This document shows positions 24,592 through 34,044 of a DNA stretch of 64,000 nt, one piece after another. The notes under the pieces are model-generated. The model did not search any database. It saw only the letters and a list, made by a program, of their open reading frames with translations, and had not been told where the DNA came from. A program made the position numbers and the translations under genes. The stretch comes from an uncultured Acetatifactor sp. (GTDB taxonomy: Bacteria > Bacillota > Clostridia > Lachnospirales > Lachnospiraceae): assembly GCA_947625675.1 (NCBI GenBank), contig CANQPH010000004.1, positions 1 through 64,000 on the forward strand, given 5' to 3'. The stretch's first letter is position 1. The number at the start of each line of letters is the position of its first letter.

Positions 24592-26542
24592 TTAACGAAA
24601 AATCACTCCGATCCAGGGAAAAATTGGGGTTGTAATAAGGGTCTCCGGCCTCCAGTTCCTTCTTCCACTTGGTGCGGAAACGCTCCGACTCCTGGTTATA
24701 ACGCTCCGCTTTTTCCCCTGCGTCATCCAGGCCCCGGGATACGGACTCGTAATGATACAGCTCCGCAAAGGGCGTCCAGACGTTGAGCAAGCCCTTCTGG
24801 CGCAGGCGCAGGCAGAAATCCACGTCGTTCAAGGAGATCTCGAAGCTTTCATCCAGACCCCGCAGTTCCTCGTAAAGGCTCTTTTTCACCAAAAGGCAGG
24901 CCCCCGTCACCGCCGTGACGTCCTGGGCGTAGCAGAGCCGTCCCATGTAACCCAGGTTCTGCCGGGACTGTTTATAGTGGGTATGGCCCGCCGTCCGATG
25001 GGCGCCCAGGCCGATGACCACCCCGGCGTGCTGGATGGTCCGGTCCCCATAGTAGAGCTTGGCTCCCACCGCCCCCACGTCCTCCCGCTGGGCGTACATC
25101 AGAAGTTCTTCCATCCAGTTGACCGTAATGACCTCCGTATCGTTGTTCAAAAGCAGGAGATACTCCCCGGAAGCCGCCTTTGCCCCGAAATTATTGACCG
25201 CGGAATAATTGAAGGCTCCCTCATAGGTCAGAAGCTTCACCTTCTCGTTTTGAACCATTTCCTCATAATAGGCCTTGATCTCCGGCGTGGTGCTGTTGTT
25301 TTCAATCACCAGGATTTCATAATTATCATAGGTGGATTTCTCCAGGATAGAATTCACGCACCGTCTCAAGTCCTCCGCATGATCCTTGTTGGGAATGAGG
25401 ATGGAGATCTTAGGGGTGCCCAGAATCTGGTACTGAATCCGGAAAATCGTCTCAAAGGCCTTGGTGCTGGTGATCCGGAAGTGTTCAAAACCATGGTTCC
25501 GCAAATGCTCCGCCACGGCCCCCCGGGCTGCCTCCACGGCGTAAGGCTTGGCCGTAATGCTGGCCGCCGTGCTGCCCTGATGGCTCCTCCAGTAATACAT
25601 CAGCTTCGGCACGTGCACCACGCACTTCGCCCGGTCCGTCAGCCGCAGAATCATGTCATGGTCCTGGCTGCCGTCAAACTTGGTGCGGAACAGTTCCGTG
25701 CCCTCCAAAAGCTCTCTGGAAAACACGCTGAAATGACAGATATAATTGTTGGCCCGCAGATTGTCCGGCGCATAGTCCGGCTTGAAATGCATGGTCAGCA
25801 TCTTGTTGATGTCGCCGTTTCGGAAGGTGGTTTCATCGCAGTACAGATAATCCGCCCCCCGCTCGTTGATGGCTTTCACGTATTCATAGAGAGTGCTGGG
25901 ATGCAGGATGTCGTCCTGGTCGAACAGGCCGATGTATTCCCCCGTGGCCATAAGGTAGCAGGCGTTGGTGTTGCCGGAGATCCCTTCGTTCTTCTCCAGG
26001 TGCTGATAGACGATGCGCCCTTTCGCCCGGGCCGCATATTCCCTGCAGATCTCCCCGATGTAAGCGTGTTCCTCGTCGGAACCGTCCGCCAGACACAGCT
26101 CCCAGTTCTCGTAAGTCTGGTTCATGACGGAATCCAGCATTTCCCGCTGGAACTGAGCGTCATTGTTCCACAGGGGCACCAGGATGCTGATCTTCACCAT
26201 CCGTGGGAAACGAGTCTCCCGCTGGGCCCTGGCTTCCTCCTCGGATGGGAAGCTCTCCGTGCCGAACCGCTTCATGGCTTCCCGCTCCCTTTTTTTGTAA
26301 TTCAGCTTGGATATGAAGCCCTGCAGGCTTCCGCATCCAGCCAGCCGATCCTTCTGGCGGATGACCCAATGCAGCAGATTCCTGGCAGGGAGGCTGGCCT
26401 TCCAAAGCGGATTGTTCTTGATCCGGGAAAGCTTCCATTCCAATTCCTCGTTTTTGGCCTCTAGATCCGCAATCCGGGACGCCAGTTCCGCACATCTCAA
26501 GTGCTCCTGTTCATAAGCTTCCTGAAAATGATTCTCCGTCAT
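24581..26542 (-). CDS. Large two-domain GT2 glycosyltransferase with N-terminal coiled coil
   Basis: A 653-residue protein. Residues 8-45 form a coiled coil (LASRIADLEAKNEELEWKL). Domain 1 is a GT2 fold at about 115-340 (ISILVPLWNNDAQFQREML; GLFDQDDILHPSTLYEYV). Domain 2 is a second GT2 fold at about 375-640 (ISILIPNKDHAEDLRRCV; LLLNNDTEVITVNWMEEL; SLNDVDFCLRLRQKG). Such twin-GT2 proteins extend rhamnan or O-antigen backbones on the cytoplasmic face, often with ABC export. It lies between the methyltransferase-kinase fusion (16 bp) and the MBOAT gene (11-nt overlap). It probably adds two linkages of the repeat unit. Confidence 0.94.
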   Translation of the reverse strand: MTENHFQEAYEQEHLRCAELASRIADLEAKNEELEWKLSRIKNNPLWKASLPARNLLHWVIRQKDRLAGCGSLQGFISKLNYKKREREAMKRFGTESFPSEEEARAQRETRFPRMVKISILVPLWNNDAQFQREMLDSVMNQTYENWELCLADGSDEEHAYIGEICREYAARAKGRIVYQHLEKNEGISGNTNACYLMATGEYIGLFDQDDILHPSTLYEYVKAINERGADYLYCDETTFRNGDINKMLTMHFKPDYAPDNLRANNYICHFSVFSRELLEGTELFRTKFDGSQDHDMILRLTDRAKCVVHVPKLMYYWRSHQGSTAASITAKPYAVEAARGAVAEHLRNHGFEHFRITSTKAFETIFRIQYQILGTPKISILIPNKDHAEDLRRCVNSILEKSTYDNYEILVIENNSTTPEIKAYYEEMVQNEKVKLLTYEGAFNYSAVNNFGAKAASGEYLLLLNNDTEVITVNWMEELLMYAQREDVGAVGAKLYYGDRTIQHAGVVIGLGAHRTAGHTHYKQSRQNLGYMGRLCYAQDVTAVTGACLLVKKSLYEELRGLDESFEISLNDVDFCLRLRQKGLLNVWTPFAELYHYESVSRGLDDAGEKAERYNQESERFRTKWKKELEAGDPYYNPNFSLDRSDFSLNVI

Positions 26543-26558
26543 AGTTTCCAGAATTCTC

Positions 26559-28685
26559 CTATATCAGCTTCTTCACGGATGCGGCCATGTCCTGGGCAAT
26601 GGACGCCGGTATCCGCACGATCTCCATGCGCACCTTTAAGATATTCTCGGATTTCAGTCCAATTCCTTCCAGATTGAGATTGATGTTCGGATCCTCCGTG
26701 GGAAATACCAGGCTGGGCTGATAGATTTCCGCTTCCTTATCCGCCGGTTTGGCAATCCTACCGTTCACCAGGAGCACCTTCCGTCTCTCCAGAGGCACCC
26801 TCTCCCCGTTCAGCGTCATCTCCAAAATCTTCACCATGCAGGAATCCAGGGCCGGATCGATCCGCAATATTTTCACATTCTCCCGGAAAGAGATCTGAAA
26901 CTCAATGAGCCCGTCCCCCTTATATGCGTCTCTCACAAAATAAGAATGCTCCTCGCTGCATCCCTCGCCGGTATCCTCATAGATCTGCACCCGGTTCACG
27001 TTCCGGGAATCCTTGTATCTGTCGATCCAGTCCCGGGGCGCCAGGAGCCTGCCGCCCATCAGATCTCTCATCTGGGCCATGGTCGTGCGGTTTCCCCGTA
27101 TCAACGCCTGGAACTCCTTCTCCTGTTCCCAGATAGCTTCCGCTTCCGTCTCCGTCAGCTGCAGCTCTTCCAGCACCCAGTCAAGAGGAATCCGTTTCCT
27201 CTTTTCATCTTCATAAAAATAATAATAGATCGCCCGGTAGGCCAGCTCCCTGGGGGGAATGGCCTTGCCGAAGGTCCATTCATAATCGATCAGGGTCCAG
27301 GCATCGTCCTTTACCAGGATATTGGAAAAAATCAAGTCAAAATCCGCCGCCGGGAACTCCGCATTGTGCCCGATCTTCCTCACGAAATCCCTGAAACACT
27401 CCTGGAACCCCGTCAGATCGCCCTTTGCCAGAAGCGCATCCATCCGCTCCGTCAAGGGAACCCCTTCTTCATATGCGAATCGGGCACAGACTCCGTCTTC
27501 CCCTTCCTCCAGTTGACAGGGATTGATCTTCAGCCCGCTTCCCGCATATTTTTCCCACAGGCTGTCATAAGCCAGCGCCATTTCCCTCACATGGGCCTCC
27601 GCTTCCGGCCCCAGGGGATACTTCCGCACGCACAGCCCGGCCCCATCCTCCATAATCTGGGTACGGACGGCATATTCCGGCGCCCTGTCATTGGAATATT
27701 TCACATACTTCACCGGAAAATCCCTGCCGATCACCGCCAGATAGGAGTTGGAAAACACAGGAAAAAGTCCCTCCTCCACCAGGCCGTCGAAGGCGTTCTT
27801 TTCATCGAACAGCACCATTCTGTCATTGTCAAAATTCCGCAGATTGTCGCAAAGCTCTCCCTTTCCCGGCAGCCGTGCGTCACTGTAAAGGCTGGTCATG
27901 AATTTATAATCCGGATAGGGGTAATAAAAATGATACTCCTTTACGCCGCAGCTTTCAAAAATGCGTTCCAGACCGTTCCTGCCGAAGGTCCGCACGCCTC
28001 CCCCCTCGGCATAATTCTCGATCCCTCCGAAGTAAGAGCCCAGGTGATCCTCCTTGCATCCCGCAAAATATTTTAATCCATATTTGTTTTCAATGGCGAT
28101 GATGATCCTGCCTTCCGGCTTCAAATGAGGGAGCAGCGTCCCCAGGAAATCCTCAAAGGGCGTATCTCCGCCGATGTAGCTCTGCCCGTATTCAAAGACG
28201 CCGATCAGGCAGATGAAATCATAATCCAACCCCAGCGTCGGCTCTATATCCTTGAAATTGCCGAGCCGTATGGTCACATTGCCGCAATCCCTGTGGCGGT
28301 AGGCATTGATGAGACTTCTTTTTCGGGACAATTCCACACAAGTGACTTCCCCCGCCTTGCGGGCCAGGGCCCCCGTGATGGCGCCGCAGCCGCTGCCCAC
28401 CTCCAGCACTTTGGAATCGGGGGACATGGGGATCCAGTCCACGATATTTTCCCGAAGCGACGACAGATGATAGAGAAAGGGCCAGCTTTGCCGCTCTCCG
28501 ATGAGCTGTTCATACTCTCCCGAAGACCGCTCCATGACGACCTTCAAAAGCTCGTCTTCGATTTCCCCTTCGCTGTAATAGTCCTTTCCGGAATAAAAGG
28601 TATCATCCAACGTCACTTCGCCGATCTTCTCACAGCCCCTCTGCTCCAGGGTCCGCTCCCCGCCAGTGCGCAGCTCTTCTTCCAT
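26559..28685 (-). CDS. SAM-dependent methyltransferase fused to a kinase-like domain
   Basis: A 708-residue fusion. Residues 90-290 are a class I methyltransferase: SKVLEVGSGCGAITGAL is motif I, and LLPHLKPEGRIIIAIENKYG a later strand. Residues about 330-560 resemble a small-molecule or LPS-core kinase: an N-lobe-like VKYVKYSNDRAPEYAVRT, then ADFDLIFSNILVKDD and WTLIDYEWTF, which look like the catalytic Asp-Asn and metal Asp. The last 130 residues are beta-rich. This recalls polymer-end methyl/phosphate caps that stop O-antigen chains before ABC export (WbdD type). AGGTGA lies 9 nt before the ATG. wzt is 63 bp upstream. Confidence 0.85.
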   Translation of the reverse strand: MEEELRTGGERTLEQRGCEKIGEVTLDDTFYSGKDYYSEGEIEDELLKVVMERSSGEYEQLIGERQSWPFLYHLSSLRENIVDWIPMSPDSKVLEVGSGCGAITGALARKAGEVTCVELSRKRSLINAYRHRDCGNVTIRLGNFKDIEPTLGLDYDFICLIGVFEYGQSYIGGDTPFEDFLGTLLPHLKPEGRIIIAIENKYGLKYFAGCKEDHLGSYFGGIENYAEGGGVRTFGRNGLERIFESCGVKEYHFYYPYPDYKFMTSLYSDARLPGKGELCDNLRNFDNDRMVLFDEKNAFDGLVEEGLFPVFSNSYLAVIGRDFPVKYVKYSNDRAPEYAVRTQIMEDGAGLCVRKYPLGPEAEAHVREMALAYDSLWEKYAGSGLKINPCQLEEGEDGVCARFAYEEGVPLTERMDALLAKGDLTGFQECFRDFVRKIGHNAEFPAADFDLIFSNILVKDDAWTLIDYEWTFGKAIPPRELAYRAIYYYFYEDEKRKRIPLDWVLEELQLTETEAEAIWEQEKEFQALIRGNRTTMAQMRDLMGGRLLAPRDWIDRYKDSRNVNRVQIYEDTGEGCSEEHSYFVRDAYKGDGLIEFQISFRENVKILRIDPALDSCMVKILEMTLNGERVPLERRKVLLVNGRIAKPADKEAEIYQPSLVFPTEDPNINLNLEGIGLKSENILKVRMEIVRIPASIAQDMAASVKKLI

Positions 28686-28748
28686 CCTCTTAAGTCACCT
28701 CGTTTCTCTCCCGGCTCATTCTTGTATTTTGTTTCCCATTCTCCCGGT

Positions 28749-30050
28749 TTATTCCGTTTCCGATCCTTCCGGCTCCGCATCCGTCACGGTCACCACGGAT
28801 TCCATGTCATAGAAGCCCACCGTGTTTTTGTCGGACACCACCGTGATATTGAGCACGTCATACAATCGATGATATACCTCGAAAACATCCTTCCGATATC
28901 CGGTAACGCCCAGGGAGATCAGATATTCCCCTCCCTGCAGGGTCATTTTCTGCCGAAAAGTGATCTGCTTGACCTGCCCAGGCTGCCCCGACTCCAAATA
29001 CGCCCTCTCCAGCATGGTATTGGTGCCCGTGATCTCCGTCCCATGAACGTCCTTGATCGAAAAAGCGAAAATCGGCTCCGGCACGTACTCCTCGAACTTC
29101 ACCTTCATGCTCATGGTGAATTCGCTGCCCTTCAGAATGGCCATGGTGGGCAGTCCCCCCGCATCCGTCAGGCGATATTCAATGATGGTGGCCTGCCCGT
29201 TTCCATACTCCTGAATGTCCGGATTCAGGCCCGGGACCGATTTCTGGTCCGTCTCCGAAACCGATTTCCGATCCGATTCTGAAAGTTCATACTGGCCGAC
29301 CAGCACTCTTTTAAAAGCGTCTATCATTTCCTTGGGAGAGCCCTCTCCCAGCAAATCTCCCTTGTTCAGCAGGAACACCCGGTCGCAGTATTTGCTGATG
29401 CTGTTCAGATCATGGCTCACGAACACGATGGTCTTGCCCTGTTCTTTAAATTCCTCGAATTTGTGATAGCATTTTGCCTGGAAAAAAACATCCCCCACGC
29501 TCAGCGCCTCATCCACGATCAGGATCTCCGGATCAATGTTGATCGCCACGGCAAAAGCCAGCCGCACGAACATGCCGCTGGAATAGGTCTTCACGGGCTG
29601 ATACACATAGTCCCCTATGTCTGCGAATTCCAGGATGGAAGGAAGCCTTTCATCGATCTCCTTTTCGGAAAATCCCATCATGGTGCCGTTCAGATATATA
29701 TTTTCAATTCCGTTGTATTCCTGATTGAAGCCCGCCCCCAGCTCCAAAAGGGCGGACACCCGGCCGTTTACCCGCACTTCTCCGGAGGTCGGATGCAGGA
29801 CGCCGGTAATGATCTTCAAAATCGTGGATTTCCCGGAACCGTTGGTGCCGATGATCCCCACCGTCTCGCCGGGATATATCTTCAGACTGACCCCGTTCAG
29901 GGCATAATGCAGCTTATAGGCCTTTTTCCCGATTCCAAAGGCCTCCTTCATCCGGTCCCTGAGCCTGTCATACAGCTTATAGACCTTTACCACGTTATTC
30001 ACTTCTATCGCCGGGGTTTCATCCCGCATTTCGCTGCAATTTTCTTTCAT
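28749..30050 (-). CDS. Polysaccharide ABC exporter ATPase with C-terminal glycan-binding domain (Wzt-like)
   Basis: Residues 14-255 form the nucleotide-binding domain: Walker A GTNGSGKSTIL, signature TYSSGMFVRLAFAVA, Walker B ILIVDEALSVGD, and the switch histidine in VFVSHDL. Residues about 285-425 form a beta-sandwich like the Wzt carbohydrate-binding domain that recognises the capped end of the polymer before export. A linker at 257-272 consists of two 8-residue copies (SESDRKSV, SETDQKSV). It pairs with the permease gene 120 bp upstream and with the methyltransferase-kinase gene that would make the cap. Confidence 0.95.
   Translation of the reverse strand: MKENCSEMRDETPAIEVNNVVKVYKLYDRLRDRMKEAFGIGKKAYKLHYALNGVSLKIYPGETVGIIGTNGSGKSTILKIITGVLHPTSGEVRVNGRVSALLELGAGFNQEYNGIENIYLNGTMMGFSEKEIDERLPSILEFADIGDYVYQPVKTYSSGMFVRLAFAVAINIDPEILIVDEALSVGDVFFQAKCYHKFEEFKEQGKTIVFVSHDLNSISKYCDRVFLLNKGDLLGEGSPKEMIDAFKRVLVGQYELSESDRKSVSETDQKSVPGLNPDIQEYGNGQATIIEYRLTDAGGLPTMAILKGSEFTMSMKVKFEEYVPEPIFAFSIKDVHGTEITGTNTMLERAYLESGQPGQVKQITFRQKMTLQGGEYLISLGVTGYRKDVFEVYHRLYDVLNITVVSDKNTVGFYDMESVVTVTDAEPEGSETE
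29235..29282 (-). repeat. Two-copy 24-bp in-frame repeat in the exporter ATPase linker
   Basis: Consecutive 24-bp units encode SESDRKSV and SETDQKSV between the ATPase and glycan-binding domains. Confidence 0.55.
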
Positions 30051-30170
30051 AGCTCCTCAATCAGGCCTCCGAAATCAATCCCGAAACCTCTTCTATTCTT
30101 CTAAATCCTCAAACCCGCAGATAATGGCTTCCTTACCGTACCAATCCGCCATAAAACGATTCGCCTTCCG

Positions 30171-31151
30171 TCACAGCACGTCCGCAAAATGCACCTTCAG
30201 TCTCCTGAAAATTGCGGCTCCCAAGCCAAACAGTACCACGGTGGCGATCCAGAAATACATGGTGGAAAAAAAGTCCTGGAAAAACCATTCCTTCCGGTAA
30301 ATTGCGCTTCTGTAGCCCTCCACGATGTATACCAGGGGATTGAGTTTCAGAACCAGCAGCCATTTTGCATCCATTCCATTGATGTCCCACAAAATCGGCG
30401 TCGCCCAAATGCCGATCTGCAGGATGATGTTGATGATCTGAGACAGATCCTTGAAAAAAACCACGATGGCGCAGGTCGTATAGCTCAGAGCGAGCACGAA
30501 GACGAACAGACAGGCGCTGTAATAGAACAGCTGCAGGGTATACACGCTGGGATAATACCCGTACAGCGCCGCCACGATCAGCAGGACCGCCACGAAAAAG
30601 ACATGGATAAAGGTGGCGGCGATCACCTTGATCACGGGCAGGATGCTGATCTTGAACACCACCTTTTTCACCAGATAATCGTACTCCCGAAGAGCGTTCG
30701 TCCCATTGTTCCAAGCCTCGTTAAAATAAAACCAGGGCACGAGCCCCGCCGTTAAAAACAACACAAAGGGGGCCTCTTCCGTCCGTGAGGTCCCCGGCAT
30801 AATCAACTCAAATACAATATAGTACATGGCCACCGTCACCACCGGCTGCGCCATGGCCCATACCGCACCCAGATAAGAACCGGCATACCGCTTTTTGAAG
30901 TCATTTTTCGCCAGCTTCCAGATCAGATGCCTGCTTTGATATAATTCCACGGGAAGAGTGGTAAATTTATCATACCACTTTGCAAAGATGATGCACGAAA
31001 CCAAAATAACGCCGCAGGAAATCACCTTTTTGAGCAATTCCTCCTGAGGATTTACGTTGGGTCCCTGATTCTGGTGGACGAGGATCACCACCGACATCAG
31101 CAGACCGATCAGGCAAAAAATCGTGATTCCGCCCTTTTTGCTAATTCTCAT
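30171..31151 (-). CDS. Polysaccharide ABC exporter permease (Wzm-like) with N-terminal extension
   Basis: An ABC-2 type permease for glycan export. The core begins near residue 75 with LIWKLAKNDFKKRYAGSYLG and has six helices, including the amphipathic coupling region and PLVYIVEGYRSAIY near the end. At 326 residues it is some 55-65 longer than usual Wzm/TagG proteins. The extra N-terminus holds two more helices (about residues 9-26 and 43-61). The rfbC stop is 3 bp upstream, so it is tightly linked to dTDP-sugar synthesis. It forms the membrane half of the exporter with the ATPase at 28749. Confidence 0.94.
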   Translation of the reverse strand: MRISKKGGITIFCLIGLLMSVVILVHQNQGPNVNPQEELLKKVISCGVILVSCIIFAKWYDKFTTLPVELYQSRHLIWKLAKNDFKKRYAGSYLGAVWAMAQPVVTVAMYYIVFELIMPGTSRTEEAPFVLFLTAGLVPWFYFNEAWNNGTNALREYDYLVKKVVFKISILPVIKVIAATFIHVFFVAVLLIVAALYGYYPSVYTLQLFYYSACLFVFVLALSYTTCAIVVFFKDLSQIINIILQIGIWATPILWDINGMDAKWLLVLKLNPLVYIVEGYRSAIYRKEWFFQDFFSTMYFWIATVVLFGLGAAIFRRLKVHFADVL

Positions 31152-31154
31152 GAA

Positions 31155-31721
31155 TCACTCAATCCCTCTCTCCGCCTTGTAAGCGGACAAGCCGCCCCAT
31201 TTGGTATCCTTTTCCGAAAAGATCAATTCCATCCCCTCCGGAATAGGCCATTCCACCCCGATCTCCGGATCGCTGTAGAGAAGTCCGCCCTCGTCATTGG
31301 GATGGTAGAAATCGGAACATTTATAGCAGAATTCGGCATAGTCCGACAGTACCAGGAAACCATGGGCGAAATTCTTCGGAATATAGAATTGCTTCTTATT
31401 TTCCTCGCTCAAAATCTCCCCGTGCCACTTTCCGAAAGTAGGAGAACCTTCCCGCAGATCCACGGCCACGTCGAAGACCTCTCCCCTGATGACCCGCACC
31501 AGCTTGTCTTGAGGAAACTGCTTCTGGAAATGCAGCCCCCGCAGCACGCCCTTCTTGGAAGCGGACTGGTTATCCTGCACGAAAACCGTGTCGATGCCAG
31601 CTTCCTTGAAATCATTATAGTGATAGGTTTCCATAAAGTATCCCCTGGCATCTCCATGCACGGCAGGGATAATCGTCTTCAGTCCCTCAATTTCACAGGT
31701 TTCTACCCTTATCTGTCCCAT
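31155..31721 (-). CDS. rfbC: dTDP-4-dehydrorhamnose 3,5-epimerase
   Basis: Epimerises dTDP-4-keto-6-deoxy-D-glucose at C3 and C5, the third step to dTDP-L-rhamnose. The cupin core has ARGYFMETYHYNDF, the catalytic histidine in GVLRGLHFQKQ, FDVAVDLREGSPTFGKW, IPKNFAHGFLVLSD and the tyrosine in AEFCYKCSDFY. At 188 residues it is full length. I start at 31721, with AAAGGA 8 nt upstream. The rfbA gene lies 198 bp upstream across repeat-like DNA, and the permease follows after 3 bp. The rfbD reductase that would finish rhamnose is not in the window. Confidence 0.96.
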   Translation of the reverse strand: MGQIRVETCEIEGLKTIIPAVHGDARGYFMETYHYNDFKEAGIDTVFVQDNQSASKKGVLRGLHFQKQFPQDKLVRVIRGEVFDVAVDLREGSPTFGKWHGEILSEENKKQFYIPKNFAHGFLVLSDYAEFCYKCSDFYHPNDEGGLLYSDPEIGVEWPIPEGMELIFSEKDTKWGGLSAYKAERGIE

Positions 31722-31919
31722 CCTTCCAATCCTTTCCTCCTGGCCCGCCACCTGGGTACCCGCCCGGCCAGCCCACAAGCGCATCAATAAACACCCCCGC
31801 GGCTCATTTCCAAAGCCGTTTCCGGCCCGGCCGCTTCCAAAAAAGCCTTCCTCACAGCCGACGGCCCTTCCAAAGGCATCGCTGACCAGCTGCTTCCTAA
31901 GCCGCTCCCGGCCCGCAGT
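31722..31919. repeat. Degenerate repeat gap between rfbA and rfbC
   Basis: From about 31808 to 31918, diverged units of roughly 27-35 bp share CTTCCAAAG, GCCG and CCCGGCCCG blocks. No gene is supported here. Confidence 0.5.
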
Positions 31920-32789
31920 TTACAGGCCGTCTGCGATCTCCACCAGATATTTGCCATAATTGGTCTTCATCAAAGGCTCCGCCAGCCGGAGAAGCTGCTC
32001 CCTGTCGATGAAACCTCTTTTATAAGCGATCTCTTCAATGCAGGAAATATAGAGTCCCTGGCGCTTTTGGAAAGCCGCCACGAAATCCGACGCATCCAGC
32101 AGGGCGTCATGGTTGCCCGTATCCAGCCAGGCGAACCCCCGTCCCAATGTCTCCACGTACAAGGTGCCCCGGCTCAAATACTCGTTGTTGATGCTGGTGA
32201 TCTCGATCTCTCCCCGGGCGGAAGGCTTCACGTTCCTTGCGATCTCCACCACGTCGTTGTCGTAGAAATACAAACCTGGCACCGCATAATTGCTCTTGGG
32301 ATTCTGGGGCTTTTCCTCAATGGAAATGGCCTTTCCTGCGGAGTCGAACTCCACCACCCCGTACTCCCTGGGATCCCGCACGTAATAGCCGAAGATCGTG
32401 GCCCCCTTTTCCCTGGAGGCCGCTTCCTGCAGCACCCTGGAAAAGCTCTGTCCATAGAAAATATTGTCCCCCAGCACCAGAGCCACCCTGTCATTTCCAA
32501 TGAACTGGGCGCCTATGATAAAGGCGTCCGCCAGCCCTCTGGGATATTCCTGCACCGCATAATGAATCTCCATCCCCAGCTGACTGCCGTCACCCAGAAG
32601 TTCCTCGAATACCGGAAGATCCCTGGGAGTGGAGATAATCAGAATCTCCCGAATGCCCGCCAGCATCAGCGTGGACAGGGGATAATAGATCATGGGCTTG
32701 TCATAGACCGGCATGATCTGTTTGGAAATGGCCTTTGTCAAAGGATACAACCGGGTTCCCGAACCCCCGGCCAAGATGATTCCCTTCAT
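31920..32789 (-). CDS. rfbA: Glucose-1-phosphate thymidylyltransferase
   Basis: Makes dTDP-glucose from glucose-1-phosphate and dTTP. The nucleotide-binding start is [18 protein letters not shown], followed by [20 protein letters not shown], the catalytic region [36 protein letters not shown] and [19 protein letters not shown]. At 289 residues it is full length with the family's short-form C-terminus. It lies between rfbB (46 bp upstream) and rfbC in the operon, and its substrate comes from the phosphoglucomutase at 20099. Confidence 0.97.
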   Translation of the reverse strand: MKGIILAGGSGTRLYPLTKAISKQIMPVYDKPMIYYPLSTLMLAGIREILIISTPRDLPVFEELLGDGSQLGMEIHYAVQEYPRGLADAFIIGAQFIGNDRVALVLGDNIFYGQSFSRVLQEAASREKGATIFGYYVRDPREYGVVEFDSAGKAISIEEKPQNPKSNYAVPGLYFYDNDVVEIARNVKPSARGEIEITSINNEYLSRGTLYVETLGRGFAWLDTGNHDALLDASDFVAAFQKRQGLYISCIEEIAYKRGFIDREQLLRLAEPLMKTNYGKYLVEIADGL

Positions 32790-32835
32790 CCGACTCTAAT
32801 TTCTGCGCCCTGTGCGCATACTCCTCCGTCTGTTC

Positions 32836-33918
32836 TCATTTATTCCCATACATTTCGGAATAATACTTCTGATAATCCCCGCTGGTCACGTTTTTCATCC
32901 AGTCCTCATGCTCGAAATACCACTGAATGGTCTTGCGGATACCGTCCTTGAACATGGTTTCCGGGTACCAGCCGATCTCCGACTTGATCTTATCCGGGGC
33001 GATGGCGTATCTGCGGTCATGACCCTTGCGGTCCTCCACATAGGTGATCAAATCCTTGGTCACCAGGGCCTTCCTGGGGTCGGAATCCTCCAGCATCTCC
33101 TGCAGAGTTTCGATGATGATGTTGATGATTTCGATATTCTGCTTCTCATTGTGACCGCCCACGTTATAAGTTTCAAACAGCCGGCCCTGTTCCTGCACCA
33201 TGTCGATGGCCTTGGCGTGATCCTCCACGTACAGCCAGTCCCTCACATTTTTGCCGTCCCCGTACACGGGAAGCTTCTTGCCTTGCAGCGCATTGTTGAT
33301 GATCAGGGGGATCAGCTTCTCAGGGAACTGATAAGGACCGTAGTTATTGGAACAGTTGGTGATGTTGGCCGGGAAATGATAGGTGTCCATATAGGCCTTC
33401 ACCAACATGTCCGAACCGGCCTTGCTGGCGGAATACGGGCTGTGAGGCGCATAGGGAGTGGTCTCATAGAAGTATTCCCCTTCTTTTTCCAGGGAACCGT
33501 ACACCTCGTCCGTGGAAACGTGCAGGAACTTCTTCCCTTCCTTGAAGGTGCCGTCCGGAAGCTCCCAGGCCGCTTTGGCGCAATTCAGCATCACGGCCGT
33601 CCCCAGCACGTTGGTCTGCACGAATACCTCCGGATTGCGGATGCTCCTGTCCACATGGCTCTCCGCCGCAAAGTGCACCACCCGGTCAATGTCATTTTCG
33701 GCAAAAATTTTCGAGATGGCCTCCTTGTCGCAGATATTGGCCTTGACAAACGTGTAGTTAGCCTTTCCTTCCAAATCTTTCAAATTTTCCAAATTGCCCG
33801 CATAGGTCAGGGCGTCCACATTGATGATGCGGATCGCATCCCCGTACTTGCGGAACATATAATGAATATAATTGGATCCGATAAAACCGGCTCCGCCCGT
33901 CACCAGATAAGTTCTCAT
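32836..33918 (-). CDS. rfbB: dTDP-glucose 4,6-dehydratase
   Basis: Converts dTDP-glucose to dTDP-4-keto-6-deoxyglucose, which can feed both rhamnose (RfbC) and the 4-amino sugar made by RffA. The NAD-binding loop is YLVTGGAGFIGSNYIHYM, the catalytic site HVSTDEVYGSLEKEG, and the YXXXK motif SPYSASKAGSDML. The length of 360 residues is typical. I start at 33918 because the conserved N-terminus begins there; no good ribosome site precedes it, and a TTG at 33972 gives an unlikely 18-residue extension. A strong extended -10 promoter is just upstream, making this the first gene of the exporter operon. Confidence 0.96.
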   Translation of the reverse strand: MRTYLVTGGAGFIGSNYIHYMFRKYGDAIRIINVDALTYAGNLENLKDLEGKANYTFVKANICDKEAISKIFAENDIDRVVHFAAESHVDRSIRNPEVFVQTNVLGTAVMLNCAKAAWELPDGTFKEGKKFLHVSTDEVYGSLEKEGEYFYETTPYAPHSPYSASKAGSDMLVKAYMDTYHFPANITNCSNNYGPYQFPEKLIPLIINNALQGKKLPVYGDGKNVRDWLYVEDHAKAIDMVQEQGRLFETYNVGGHNEKQNIEIINIIIETLQEMLEDSDPRKALVTKDLITYVEDRKGHDRRYAIAPDKIKSEIGWYPETMFKDGIRKTIQWYFEHEDWMKNVTSGDYQKYYSEMYGNK

Positions 33919-34001
33919 CCTCAGATTTCTTTTTCCTTTCGCCGTATTGTTATTTGTCTTATGCTTTTTCAAGTGCTTTTTGCACCCGAAATCACTGCCT
34001 T

Positions 34002-34030
34002 AGTATAACAGATAACCCCTTTTTTATCAA
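34002..34030 (-). promoter_or_regulatory. Promoter of the rfbB-rfbA-rfbC-exporter operon
   Basis: On the minus strand TTGATA (34025-34030), a 17-bp spacer and TATACT (34002-34007) with TGT in front, forming an extended -10. The pseB promoter at 62415 has a very similar TGTTATACT core. Confidence 0.75.
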
Positions 34031-34044
34031 TATCCCATTATAAC

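Noticed and set aside
24752-26464. A 570-codon open frame on the plus strand
   Set aside because: It mirrors the two-domain GT2 gene on the other strand and has no family features or ribosome site.
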